50,460 bases of DNA from Azospirillum melinis (GTDB taxonomy: Bacteria; Pseudomonadota; Alphaproteobacteria; Azospirillales; Azospirillaceae). Numbering within the stretch: the first letter of the stretch is position 1; each line of letters opens with the position of its first letter. Shown here piece by piece: positions 1 to 7,842 of this stretch. The notes under the pieces are model-generated. The model was not told where the DNA came from. It searched no databases and saw only the letters and a list, made by a program, of their open reading frames with translations. The translations under genes were made by a program, and so were the position numbers. Location of the stretch: contig NZ_WHOS01000052.1 in NCBI RefSeq assembly GCF_013340935.1, forward strand, positions 1 to 50,460, read 5' to 3'.

Positions 1-142
1 CATATCACGTAGTGTGGTCTGTTAGAGCAGCCCATACCACACCAGTGTGCGTGTCGCGCCGCCATCGCCGTGCTCGATTTTGTTTTTTATGTACTTCAGC
101 CGCGGCCCCGGCACTCCCACCCCTCTCTTTCCGTGGGAAGCG
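1..142. other. Left-edge segment without a recognisable gene
   Basis: No convincing gene is seen. The stretch is less GC-rich than its surroundings and holds an inverted repeat (GTGTGGT at 12-18 against ACCACAC at 36-42) and a T-rich run near 75-90. It lies just downstream of the leftward gene that stops at 143, so it may hold that gene's terminator or a junction with unrelated DNA. Confidence 0.4.
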
Positions 143-649
143 TCAGTTGTATATAAGAATGGGGTTCAGCGCTTCAACGACCTCGGCGACACCGATCGTG
201 CCAACCTCCGGCGCCACAGCCGCAACAACCGCCTCCACCGCCCCATCTCCCGGTGCCTCCGGTTTCACCCCCGGAACCGGCGGCCCGCCGACATCGACGA
301 TCAGGGTCCGCCGCTCCATGAAGCTCGCCACCCGCGCCCCGCAGGGCACCGTCGCGGTCAGGCTGCGCCCTCCATCAGCCGTGACGAAGTCCGACAGCCG
401 GCGGGAGAAGCTGTCGCGCAAACTCGCCAGCGGCCAGCGCAGCGGATCGGGCACACTGATGCGCAGGACGCAGCCGTCGACGACCGCGACCGGCTCCACC
501 CCCTTCGGCACCGACAGCACCAGCCGCGAATAATCGCCATGGTCGCCCAGCTGCGCCCGGACGGCAGCCTGTGCCGGCCCCGGCGCCGCCATCAGGGCGA
601 GAACCAGCGTCGAACCAAGCGTCAATGCGGTATCCGGGCGCCGTTTCAT
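143..649 (-). CDS. Exported AMIN-like protein, possibly truncated
   Basis: I do not recognise a named family with certainty. The 168-residue product starts with a basic n-region and hydrophobic core and an AxA-type cleavage site near residue 28, so it is predicted to be exported. Residues about 30-120 alternate short beta-strand-like segments around a GDYSRLVL motif, which resembles AMIN or secretin-accessory domains. The start was set at the ATG beginning MKRRPD, because the upstream in-frame extension has no signal-peptide logic. After about residue 125 the protein turns into an Ala/Val-rich linker and ends in NPILIYN, an AT-rich tail unlike the rest. This suggests the original gene was longer and has been cut. 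It is divergent from flgF and may share its promoter region. Confidence 0.55.
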   Translation of the reverse strand: MKRRPDTALTLGSTLVLALMAAPGPAQAAVRAQLGDHGDYSRLVLSVPKGVEPVAVVDGCVLRISVPDPLRWPLASLRDSFSRRLSDFVTADGGRSLTATVPCGARVASFMERRTLIVDVGGPPVPGVKPEAPGDGAVEAVVAAVAPEVGTIGVAEVVEALNPILIYN

Positions 650-793
650 CACAGTCGTCTCGCATTTTATCGAAATGATCGCCAAACCCGAACCAGGACA
701 GGCAAGGCATCGGCCGAACCGGCTCAGGTTGAAACCCGGCTTTAAACTGCCTCGTCCAGATTAAGGCGGAGTTCAAAACCGGAGTGTTCGGCG

Positions 794-1525
794 ATGGAGA
801 ACCAGCTTTACATTGGACTGTCGCGCCAGATGGCGCTGCGGCGGCAGCTGGACGTCGTCGCCAACAACGTCGCCAACATGAATACCGTCGGTTTCCGTGG
901 CGAACGCACCCTGTTCGAAGCGGCGATGGAGGCCGGCGGGCGCAAGCCGACCGACCGCATCGCCTTCACCATCGACCGCTCCACCTACACCGACCTGCGG
1001 GCCGGCGCCTTCACCGAGACCGGCAACCCCTATGACGTGGCGCTGGACGGCGACGGCTTCCTGTCGGTGCAGACGCCGGACGGCGTGCGCTACACCCGCG
1101 ATGGCCGGCTGCGCCGCGATGCCGACGGCACGCTGGTCGGCCCCAACGGATATGCCGTGCTGGACGACGGCCGCCGGCCCATCGTCATCCCGTCCGATGC
1201 GTCCAGGATCACCATCGGGTCCGACGGGCTGCTGTCGGCCGACGGCGCCGTGGTCTCCCGCATCGCCGTCTCGCGCTTCGACAACCCGCAGGCGCTGAAG
1301 CAGACCGGCGACCTGCTGTTCGAACCGGCCGACGGCATGGAGGCGCGCCCCGCCCCCGACACCCGGCTGGTGGAGGGCAAGGTCGAGCGGTCCAACGTGC
1401 AGGGCATCGTCGAGATCGGCCGCATGATGGACCTGACCCGTGACTATCAGGCGGTGACCAAGATGGTGGACGACGGGCAGGACCTGCTGCGCTCCGCCAT
1501 CAACCGCCTCGGCAAATCCTCGTAA
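794..1525 (+). CDS. flgF: Flagellar basal-body rod protein FlgF
   Basis: FlgF is a proximal rod subunit of the flagellar basal body, exported by the flagellar type III apparatus and assembled in the periplasm. The 243-residue product has the N-terminal rod/hook signature (about residues 5-35, with VANNVANMNTVGFRGER) and a C-terminal segment ending in MMDLTRDYQAVTKMV, which together form the D0 coiled coil. The central part contains the FlgE/F/G-like repeats YDVALDGDGFL and YTRDGRL. Length matches the family. It is the first gene of flgF-flgG-flgA-flgH-fliL-like, 24 bases ahead of flgG. The divergent 108-bp gap before the preceding leftward gene should hold the promoter. Confidence 0.97.
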   Translation: MENQLYIGLSRQMALRRQLDVVANNVANMNTVGFRGERTLFEAAMEAGGRKPTDRIAFTIDRSTYTDLRAGAFTETGNPYDVALDGDGFLSVQTPDGVRYTRDGRLRRDADGTLVGPNGYAVLDDGRRPIVIPSDASRITIGSDGLLSADGAVVSRIAVSRFDNPQALKQTGDLLFEPADGMEARPAPDTRLVEGKVERSNVQGIVEIGRMMDLTRDYQAVTKMVDDGQDLLRSAINRLGKSS

Positions 1526-1549
1526 AATCCCCACAGGGAGAGTCCGTCC

Positions 1550-2335
1550 ATGCGCGTGCTCAGCATCGCGTCCACCGGGATGATGGCCCAGCAGATGAAC
1601 GTCGAGGTCATCTCGAACAACATCGCCAACATCAACACCACCGCCTTCAAGCGCTCGCGCGCCGAATTCCAGGACCTGATGTATCAGGCGGAAAAGCGCC
1701 AGGGCAGCCAGTCGACCGACAGCGGCACCATCGTGCCGACCGGCGTCGAGGTGGGGCTGGGCGTGCGGCCGACCTCGGTCAACCGCATCAACACCACCGG
1801 CAACCTGACCTCCACCGGCAACGAGCTGGATCTGGCGATCGAGGGGCGCGGCTATTTCAACGTGACCCAGCCCGGCGGCGAGACCGTCTACACCCGCGCC
1901 GGCAGCTTCAAGCTGTCGCCGGAGGGCACCATCGTCACCGCCGACGGCTTCACCGTCGCCCCCGGCATCACCGTGCCGCAGGGCACGCGCGAGGTGGTGA
2001 TCAACCGCTCCGGTGAGGTGCTGGCCTATGTCGACGGCAAGGCCCAGCCGGTCAACCAGGGCCAGCTGGCGATGACGGTGTTCGTCAACGACAGCGGGCT
2101 GGAGGCGCTGGGCGACAATCTGTTCCGCGCCACCCCGGCGTCGGGCGAACCGCAGGAGGGGCTGGCGGGGCAGGCCGGTTTCGGCACCATCCGCCAGAAA
2201 TACCTGGAATCCTCCAACGTCAACGTCGTGCAGGAGATCACCGAGCTGATCTCCGCCCAGCGTGCCTACGAGATGAACGCCAAGGTGATCGAGGCCGGCG
2301 ACCAGATGGCCTCCACCATGACCAACATGCGGTGA
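1550..2335 (+). CDS. flgG: Flagellar distal rod protein FlgG
   Basis: FlgG forms the distal rod that crosses the periplasm inside the P and L rings. The 261-residue protein begins MRVLSIASTGMMAQQMNVEV and carries the canonical NNIANINTTAFKRSRAEFQDLMYQ motif at about residues 24-45. The C-terminus has the typical YLESSNVNVVQEITELISAQRAYEMNAKVI block. Length is standard (260-262 residues). A GGGAGAG ribosome-binding site lies a few bases before the ATG. The stop overlaps the GTG start of flgA by four bases, indicating translational coupling. Confidence 0.99.
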   Translation: MRVLSIASTGMMAQQMNVEVISNNIANINTTAFKRSRAEFQDLMYQAEKRQGSQSTDSGTIVPTGVEVGLGVRPTSVNRINTTGNLTSTGNELDLAIEGRGYFNVTQPGGETVYTRAGSFKLSPEGTIVTADGFTVAPGITVPQGTREVVINRSGEVLAYVDGKAQPVNQGQLAMTVFVNDSGLEALGDNLFRATPASGEPQEGLAGQAGFGTIRQKYLESSNVNVVQEITELISAQRAYEMNAKVIEAGDQMASTMTNMR

Positions 2336-3042
2336 CGATTGTGCAGCATCCCCTCCGCCGGCGGCTCTCCGTTCTCCTGCTCGGGACCATGCTGGCGCTT
2401 CCCCTTCCGGCTGCTGCCGGTCCTGTCGAGACGCGGCTGGCGGAGGAGCTTCTGGCCTCCCTCGGTCCCTCGGTGCCGCCGGACGCCCAGGTGGCGCTGA
2501 CACTCGGCCGCCCCTTCGACGGGCCGGTGGATGCCGTGCGCGACATCGGGCTCGACCCCCGCACCGGCATCTTCCAGGCCCGCATCCTCAGCAACGGCCA
2601 CCCGGTCGAGCTGAGCGGCCGGGCCGACGTGGAGGTGACGATGCCGGTCCCGGTCCGCCGCATCCGGCCGGGCGAGGTGATCGAGGCGTCGGACCTGACC
2701 ACCGTCCGCCTGTCGCTGGACCGTGCCGGGGCCGGCTTCATCGCCACCGCCGACGCGCTGGTCGGCCAGTCGCCGCGCCGGCAGCTCTCCGCCGGGCGGC
2801 TGGTCCAGGTCGGTTCGGTCGGCGCCCCCATCGTCGTCCAGCGCAACCGGCCGGTGACGCTGGTCTACGAGGACGGCGCGCTGCTGCTGGCCGCCCGCGG
2901 GCGGGCATTGCAGGAGGGCGGCGTCGGCGACAGCGTCCGCGTCATGAACATCGCCAGCAGCACCGTCGTCACCGGCACCGTCACCGGGGCCGAGACCGTC
3001 TCGGTCAGCGGCCCGCGGGTTCCGCAAGCAGCAAGGCCCTGA
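2332..3042 (+). CDS. flgA: Flagella P-ring assembly chaperone FlgA
   Basis: FlgA is a periplasmic chaperone for P-ring assembly. The 236-residue product has an N-terminal signal peptide (hydrophobic core about residues 12-30, cleavage near AAAGPV) followed by a SAF-like domain (about 110-170, including RRIRPGEVIEASDLTTVRL) and a C-terminal FlgA domain with the VRVMNIAS-type motif. The GTG at 2332 overlaps the flgG stop in a GTGA arrangement; a second GTG three codons later is the alternative start. The cytosine-rich gene ends eight bases before an in-frame upstream ATG for flgH. Confidence 0.95.
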   Translation: MTIVQHPLRRRLSVLLLGTMLALPLPAAAGPVETRLAEELLASLGPSVPPDAQVALTLGRPFDGPVDAVRDIGLDPRTGIFQARILSNGHPVELSGRADVEVTMPVPVRRIRPGEVIEASDLTTVRLSLDRAGAGFIATADALVGQSPRRQLSAGRLVQVGSVGAPIVVQRNRPVTLVYEDGALLLAARGRALQEGGVGDSVRVMNIASSTVVTGTVTGAETVSVSGPRVPQAARP

Positions 3043-3068
3043 GATATCCGATGAAGGGAGCTTCCGTC

Positions 3069-3800
3069 ATGCGCACCGCGCTCGTCCCCATCCTTCTGCT
3101 GTCGCTTGGCGCCGGCGGCTGCGCGCGGCTGGCCGACATCGGCAGCGCTCCCACCCTGTCGGAGATCTCCAACCCGGCGATGCAGCCGGAAGCCCGCGTC
3201 ATCTCCCTGCCGATGCCGCAGCCGTCGACGGCCGAGCAGATCCCGAGTTCGTTGTGGCGGACCGGATCGCGCGACTTCTTCCGCGATCCCCGCGCCAAGG
3301 CGGTCGGCGACCTGCTGACCGTCGTCATCGACATCTCCGACCAGGCGCAGCTGCGCAACAGCACCCAGCGCGGGCGCACCAACAACGAGAAGGCCGGGCT
3401 GCCCAACTTCTTCGGGCTGGAGAGCCGCCTTCCCGCCATCCTGCCCGACGCGGTCGATCCGTCCAGCCTGGTCGATCTCGACAGTTCCAGCACGTCGAGC
3501 GGCAACGGCACCATCCAGCGCAACGAGCGCATCGCCATGCGCGTCGCCGGCGTGGTGACCCAGGTGCTGCCCAACGGCAACTTCGTCATCGCCGGCCGGC
3601 AGGAGGTCCGGGTGAACTACGAACTGCGCGAGATGCGCATCGCCGGCGTGATCCGCCCCGAGGACATCAGCAACGCCAACACCATCGAATACGACAAGAT
3701 CGCCGAGGCGCGCATCACCTATGGCGGCCGCGGCCAGATCACCGACGTGCAGCAGCCGCGCTACGGCCAGCAGGTGCTGGACGTGATTCTGCCCTTCTGA
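3069..3800 (+). CDS. flgH: Flagellar L-ring lipoprotein FlgH
   Basis: FlgH forms the L ring in the outer membrane. The product has a lipoprotein signal peptide ending in LGAGGC, so Cys17 would be the lipidated residue. The mature part contains the family motifs SLWRTGSRDFFRDPRAKAVGDLLTVVIDI and NERIAMRVAGVVTQVLPNGNFVIAGRQEVRVN. I chose the ATG at 3069 because AAGGGAG lies eight bases upstream; an ATG at 3051 is in frame but would place this site inside the gene. The protein is 243 residues, normal for the family. It is co-oriented with flgA and the following FliL-like gene. Confidence 0.97.
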   Translation: MRTALVPILLLSLGAGGCARLADIGSAPTLSEISNPAMQPEARVISLPMPQPSTAEQIPSSLWRTGSRDFFRDPRAKAVGDLLTVVIDISDQAQLRNSTQRGRTNNEKAGLPNFFGLESRLPAILPDAVDPSSLVDLDSSSTSSGNGTIQRNERIAMRVAGVVTQVLPNGNFVIAGRQEVRVNYELREMRIAGVIRPEDISNANTIEYDKIAEARITYGGRGQITDVQQPRYGQQVLDVILPF

Positions 3801-3846
3801 TGCCGTTGGCCCTTCTGATGATCCGGCCTGTTCGGGAGCCCGCGCC

Positions 3847-4311
3847 ATGAAAGCCGTCCTGCTGTTCGCCGTGGCCGCGGCGCTCGCCTTCGCCGGCGGC
3901 TATGGCTTCGGCCGGTTCGAGGCCCCGCAGGGCGCCGGCCCCACCCCCGCCGCTCCCGCCGAAACCGTCGCTGGCGGCCCCTATTACGTGGAGGCCGGCC
4001 AGCTGGTGGTGCCGATGCTGGAGCGTGGGCGGACCATCGCCTTCATCCTGACCCAGGTGACGCTGGAAGCCGGCAGCGCCGACGACGCCCTGCTGGTCCG
4101 CCGCCGCCTGCCGCATGCCCGCAGTGCCATGCTGGAGGCCCTGTTCGACCTCGCCGGCCATGGCCGCTTCAACGGCCCGGCGGTCGATCCGCAGGGCGTC
4201 GCCACCGCGCTGCTGGCCGGCGCCAACGGCTCCTTCGTCCGGGAAAGCGGCCAGCCCGTTCGTGCGGTGCTGATCGACCGCCTGCTGCGCCAGGACAACA
4301 CGCGGCTGTGA
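3847..4311 (+). CDS. FliL-like membrane-anchored periplasmic protein
   Basis: This 154-residue protein has one N-terminal transmembrane helix (residues 2-22) and a periplasmic domain. The segments YYVEAGQLVVPML and IAFILTQVTLEA, and the end PVRAVLIDRLLRQDN, resemble the FliL/stomatin-like fold, in which a short beta strand leads to a C-terminal helix. A second, clearer FliL gene exists at 9015-9563, so this is a paralogue by position and pattern, probably acting at the basal body or stator. Alphaproteobacterial flgH genes are often followed by such a gene. The assignment is from pattern only, without a clear sequence signature. Confidence 0.6.
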   Translation: MKAVLLFAVAAALAFAGGYGFGRFEAPQGAGPTPAAPAETVAGGPYYVEAGQLVVPMLERGRTIAFILTQVTLEAGSADDALLVRRRLPHARSAMLEALFDLAGHGRFNGPAVDPQGVATALLAGANGSFVRESGQPVRAVLIDRLLRQDNTRL

Positions 4312-4326
4312 TGAGCTTGAGATGCT

Positions 4327-4349
4327 CCCTCTCCCGGGGCGGGAGAGGG
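4327..4349. repeat. Palindromic repeat / hairpin between convergent flagellar operons
   Basis: Nine-base arms CCCTCTCCC (4327-4335) and GGGAGAGGG (4341-4349) flank a GGGGC loop. It lies between the convergent stops of the fliL-like gene and flgD, so it can act as a transcription barrier on either strand, though there is no T-tract. Almost the same core recurs at 12524-12550, which marks it as a dispersed repeat and not simply a local terminator. Confidence 0.7.
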
Positions 4350-4358
4350 CACGTATCC

Positions 4359-5036
4359 TCACGACGCCGACAGCACCGCGCTCGAATCCACCGTGGCGCC
4401 GTTCTTCAGTACGAACTTGCTGGCGCCGTCGACGCTGCGCACCTCGGCCACTGTGTCGGTCACGACAGTGGCGCTGTTCAGCGCCTTGCCGTCCTTGTCC
4501 TTCGCCGTCACCCGCAGCGTATAGACCCCGTCCGGCGCGGTGCCGCCGCTGGCGGTCTTGCCGGTCCAGTCGAAGACCTGCCGGCCGGTCTTCAGCGAGC
4601 CGGGCGTGCTGTAGACGACGCTCCCGCTGCTGTTCAGCACCTCCAGCTTCACGGAAGCCGGCGTGCCGTCGACGGTGTAGGCGGCCTCCGCCTTGCCGCC
4701 GGACAGCGACAGCTGGTCGGACGCCACCTCCACCTTGCGGCCGAGCAGGGCCATGTCCATGCGCATGCCGCTGCTCTTCAGCGTGTCCAGCACCTTGCCC
4801 AGCGTGTCGTTGGAGCGCATCGACTGCTCCACCGTGGAGAGCTGCGCCAGCTGGGTCATGAACTGGGTGGCGTCCATCGGCGCCAGCGGGTCCTGGTTGC
4901 GCAGCTGCGCGGTCAGCAGCTTCAGGAAGGATTCGTAATCGACGGTGGCCTTCTTGGGCTCTTCCGTGGCGGCCGTCTTGGTGGCGCCCGTCTTGGTGGC
5001 GGTCGTCGTCGGGCCGGTGCTGGGCGTGGTGGTCAT
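4359..5036 (-). CDS. flgD: Flagellar hook capping protein FlgD
   Basis: FlgD caps the growing hook and is needed for FlgE polymerisation. The 225-residue protein has a Thr/Lys-rich N-terminus, then the FlgD N-terminal signature (about residues 32-75: YESFLKLLTAQLRNQDPLAPMD, TQLAQLSTVEQ), and a C-terminal beta-rich FLG_D/FnIII-like region with VFDWTGKTASGGTAPDGVYTLRV. It is the last gene of the leftward fliL-fliM-DUF6468-motE-fliK-flgD block, 18 bases after fliK. Pairing of fliK and flgD is common because both govern hook assembly. Confidence 0.97.
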   Translation of the reverse strand: MTTTPSTGPTTTATKTGATKTAATEEPKKATVDYESFLKLLTAQLRNQDPLAPMDATQFMTQLAQLSTVEQSMRSNDTLGKVLDTLKSSGMRMDMALLGRKVEVASDQLSLSGGKAEAAYTVDGTPASVKLEVLNSSGSVVYSTPGSLKTGRQVFDWTGKTASGGTAPDGVYTLRVTAKDKDGKALNSATVVTDTVAEVRSVDGASKFVLKNGATVDSSAVLSAS

Positions 5037-5054
5037 TGGGGAGGTCTTTCCTGT

Positions 5055-6443
5055 TCAGACGGTGACGTCGACCAGCCCGTCGATCGGGCGCATCGGTCGG
5101 TCGGCAACGGGTTCGGGAACAGCCTCGGCCTGCACGCGCCAGCCGCCGGAACTGCTGCCCCGGTCGGGAGCGGCGAAGCCGCGCGACTGGCCGTCGCCCT
5201 GCAACGAGAACTGAAGGTTGGAACTGTCGAGCGACAGGCCGGCATCGCCGAGCGCGCGTTCCAGCTGCGTCAGGTCGCGCCGCAGCAAAGCCAGCGTGTC
5301 GGCCTGTTCAGCCTGGACGGTCAGCGAGACCTTGCCGTCGCTGACGTCGGCGACGACGCGGATGCGGCCAAGCTCGGCCGGGGCGAGGTCGATGTGGAAT
5401 TCCCCGCCGCCGGACTCGGCCACGCGGACCAGCGGCGCCGCCAACTGCGCCATCGCCGGGCTGTGGACGGTGGCGGCCCGGCCGGACGCGGCGGCGGCGG
5501 CGTACTGCGTCGCTGCCTGGGCCGGCAGTGTCGGCACCGCTTCGAGCCCGGTGTTCGCAGCATCGCTGCCGCCCGTGGTTGGGGAGGTGGTCAAGGGCAG
5601 GGCGGTGTCCCGGCCAGTCGGAACGGGGGCGGCATCGGGCGCAGCCTGACCGGGCCTGGATGTCGCGGAGACTGTGGCCGGCTGGCCGGCATTGCCGGCA
5701 GCGGTATTCTGACGACCGCCGCGCACGCCACGGACGGCGGTGCGGGGATCGGTGCTTTCGTCGCGCCTGCTCTCTCGACCGTCCGGGGAGGGCGTTGCCT
5801 CCGCGGCTGTGCCGGGTGTCGCGGATGTTGCGGCCGGCAGGGTGGCCTGTACGGTCTGGAGCGGCGCCGGAACCTCCGCCGTCTGCCCGGCGCTGCCCTG
5901 TGCCGCCCTGTCGGCCGGCGCCGTCGGCTCCGGTCCGCTCTTCCCGGCCGGTCCAGCCGGTGCGGACGGTTCCGGCGTCGGCTGCGGAATGGCTGCCGGT
6001 GCGGTCGTCGATGCGGGCGCCGCAGCCTGCTCGGCAGGGTGCTTGCCGATACCGGCGGGTTGTCCGGCCTTGGGCATGGCGGAGTCCGGCCCTGCTTCGG
6101 GGGCTGCCGCAGTCGGAGTTGGCGGGACGGCGGGGACCCCGTTGGACGGCGGAACGATGGCCACCATCCAGGGCATCAGCGGGGCGTCGGCGCCGCCGGC
6201 CTCGACCACCGCCTTGATGATCGCGCCCTGTGCGGCGACGGGATCGTCCGGCCGCGGGTCCTTGCGTTTGCGCAAGCGGTCGGGGCGGGCAGCGTCGTCG
6301 GGGTCCTCGTCGGCGGCCTCGTCCACCAGACCGGCGAAATCCTCGTCGCGCGCATCGTCGCCGGCCGAACCGCCGCGCTGGGCAGGGGCGGACGTCGGAG
6401 CCGGGCGCGACGGAGCCGCGACGGCATCGGGCATGCTGGTCAT
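5055..6443 (-). CDS. fliK: Flagellar hook-length control protein FliK
   Basis: FliK is secreted as a molecular ruler and switches export specificity when the hook is complete. The first about 340 residues are a low-complexity Pro/Ala/Gly/Thr-rich linker, typical of the ruler part. The last about 110 residues hold the conserved FliK C-terminal domain: HIDLAPAELGRIRVVADV, VSLTVQAEQADTLALLRRDL, LERALGDAGL. A TTG at 6452 overlaps the motE stop, but the ATG at 6443 is the likelier start (462 residues). It lies directly before flgD in the same transcript. Confidence 0.93.
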   Translation of the reverse strand: MTSMPDAVAAPSRPAPTSAPAQRGGSAGDDARDEDFAGLVDEAADEDPDDAARPDRLRKRKDPRPDDPVAAQGAIIKAVVEAGGADAPLMPWMVAIVPPSNGVPAVPPTPTAAAPEAGPDSAMPKAGQPAGIGKHPAEQAAAPASTTAPAAIPQPTPEPSAPAGPAGKSGPEPTAPADRAAQGSAGQTAEVPAPLQTVQATLPAATSATPGTAAEATPSPDGRESRRDESTDPRTAVRGVRGGRQNTAAGNAGQPATVSATSRPGQAAPDAAPVPTGRDTALPLTTSPTTGGSDAANTGLEAVPTLPAQAATQYAAAAASGRAATVHSPAMAQLAAPLVRVAESGGGEFHIDLAPAELGRIRVVADVSDGKVSLTVQAEQADTLALLRRDLTQLERALGDAGLSLDSSNLQFSLQGDGQSRGFAAPDRGSSSGGWRVQAEAVPEPVADRPMRPIDGLVDVTV

Positions 6444-6448
6444 GGCGC

Positions 6449-7186
6449 TCAATTCGTCAGGGTGGGGCGCGGCACGGCGGTGACGGGGACTGCGGCCCCG
6501 ACGACCGCGGGAGCGGCCTTGCGGTCGCCGGGCAGGGCGCGGCGTTGCAGGATCAGCCGCGTCACCTCGCGCGCCTTGGCGTCGGCCATCTCGGCCAGGA
6601 TCGGCGCGGCACGCCGTTCGGAAATGCGGTCCAGCACATCGACGACCATGTCGGTTTCCATGTCGGTCAGGATGCGGGCGGCGTCGCGCGGCTTCATCGC
6701 CTCGTAGATCGCCACCATCCGCTTCAGATCCTCCTGCGCCAGGGTGGAGCGCTGGGTCATCAGCGCCTCAACCTCGCGCTTCACCCCGTTCAGCCGCTGG
6801 ATCTGCGTGCCGACCCGCGCCTCGGTCGCGGCGAGCACCGCCTCGGCCTCGCGCAGGCGGTTCTGCCGGCCGGACGTGTCGGCCTTCTGCTCGTCGATGG
6901 CGGCGCGCAGCAGCGGATCGGTGCAGTTCGGCGGCGCCAGCGCCACCGGCGGCGGGACCTCGGCGACCGGCGTGGACACCGGCGGCGGCACCGGGGCGGG
7001 CGCCGTCTCCGCCGTCGCCTTGCCGTCGTTCGCCTTCAGGTCGGTTGCCCAGGGCCGTTCATGGGCGCCGAACTCGCGGTCGAACTGCTGGGCGATGACC
7101 GGGAAGCCGTCGACCAGGGCGCCGAGCTTCAGCGGCAGCACCATCAGCACGGCGACCAGGGTGATGGGCAGGATGCGCGGGATCAT
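6449..7186 (-). CDS. MotE-like flagellar protein with MgtE N-domain fold
   Basis: The 245-residue protein has an N-terminal signal or membrane helix (residues 5-25), a Pro-rich linker, a coiled coil (about 105-150) and a helical MgtE-N-like domain (about 150-210) with LKRMVAIYEAMKPRDAARILTDMETDMVVDVLDRISERRAAPILAEM. In rhizobia MotE is a periplasmic chaperone for MotC; this gene is the same architecture in a flagellar operon. Its ATG overlaps the stop of the DUF6468 gene by four bases, so the two are coupled. The function in this organism is inferred from rhizobial MotE. Confidence 0.82.
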   Translation of the reverse strand: MIPRILPITLVAVLMVLPLKLGALVDGFPVIAQQFDREFGAHERPWATDLKANDGKATAETAPAPVPPPVSTPVAEVPPPVALAPPNCTDPLLRAAIDEQKADTSGRQNRLREAEAVLAATEARVGTQIQRLNGVKREVEALMTQRSTLAQEDLKRMVAIYEAMKPRDAARILTDMETDMVVDVLDRISERRAAPILAEMADAKAREVTRLILQRRALPGDRKAAPAVVGAAVPVTAVPRPTLTN

Positions 7187-7842
7187 GCCGACGCCTCCGA
7201 CCCGACGGTGCGCAGCCGCGCATAGAAGGCGCTGGCCGCCGCCTTCGCCGGGCCGGCGGACCCGGAAGCAGGGGCTGCGGCTGAGGTTGGCGCGGCGGCT
7301 TCGACAGGCTGGCCGGCCACCGCGCGCAGCGCCGTTTCGAGCGCCTGGAACTCGCCCTTGTCCACCTCCGCCGCTTTCAACGCCGCCAGCAGCGGGGAAG
7401 CCGGCGCGGCCTCCGCGTCCTTGGCCACGCTCCTGGCCTCATCACCCTCGTCCGGTCGCGTCCGGTTGCGGGCGGCGCGCGCAGAGCTTGCCATCGCGCC
7501 CTCGTCCAGGCGGCGCAGCAGGGCACGGGCATGCTGGACCGACTCCTCCATGCGCGCGGTGGTGCGCTCGCAGGAGCCCAGGATCAGCGCCATGTCCTCC
7601 TTCATGCCCTTGGCGCGGTCGAGATCGTCGGACAACCGGGCGGCGATCTCCGTCGCCGACGCCACCATGCGCTTCATCGAGGCGTCGGTGTCGTCGATCG
7701 ACTTGGAGAAGGTCGACACCAGGGCGTTGATCTCGGACTGGCCGGTGCGCAGCAGCTTCAGCCGCTTGTTGACGATGACCAGATAGGCGGTCGCCGTGAC
7801 CAGCATCACCGCCAGGGCCGCGTCAATGAGAAAGGAGACCAT
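7183..7842 (-). CDS. DUF6468 flagellar-locus membrane protein
   Basis: The 219-residue protein has one N-terminal transmembrane helix (residues 3-23) followed by a long helical, coiled-coil-prone region (about 25-120) and a variable Ala-rich tail. The block IVNKRLKLLRTGQSEINALV and SKSIDDTDASMKRMV fits the DUF6468 family found beside fliM in Rhodospirillales and related orders. Its role is not established. It overlaps fliM by 20 bases at the start and motE by four bases at the end, which ties it tightly to the switch and stator genes. Confidence 0.75.
   Translation of the reverse strand: MVSFLIDAALAVMLVTATAYLVIVNKRLKLLRTGQSEINALVSTFSKSIDDTDASMKRMVASATEIAARLSDDLDRAKGMKEDMALILGSCERTTARMEESVQHARALLRRLDEGAMASSARAARNRTRPDEGDEARSVAKDAEAAPASPLLAALKAAEVDKGEFQALETALRAVAGQPVEAAAPTSAAAPASGSAGPAKAAASAFYARLRTVGSEASA

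Noticed and set aside
773..2503. 576-residue leftward open frame across flgF and flgG
   Set aside because: It is antisense to two certain flagellar genes, is rich in His/Arg/Gly/Asp, and has no domain pattern. This is a codon-bias artefact of high-GC DNA.
4308..6707. 799-residue rightward open frame opposite flgD and fliK
   Set aside because: Low-complexity Gly/Arg-rich translation antisense to two recognised genes.
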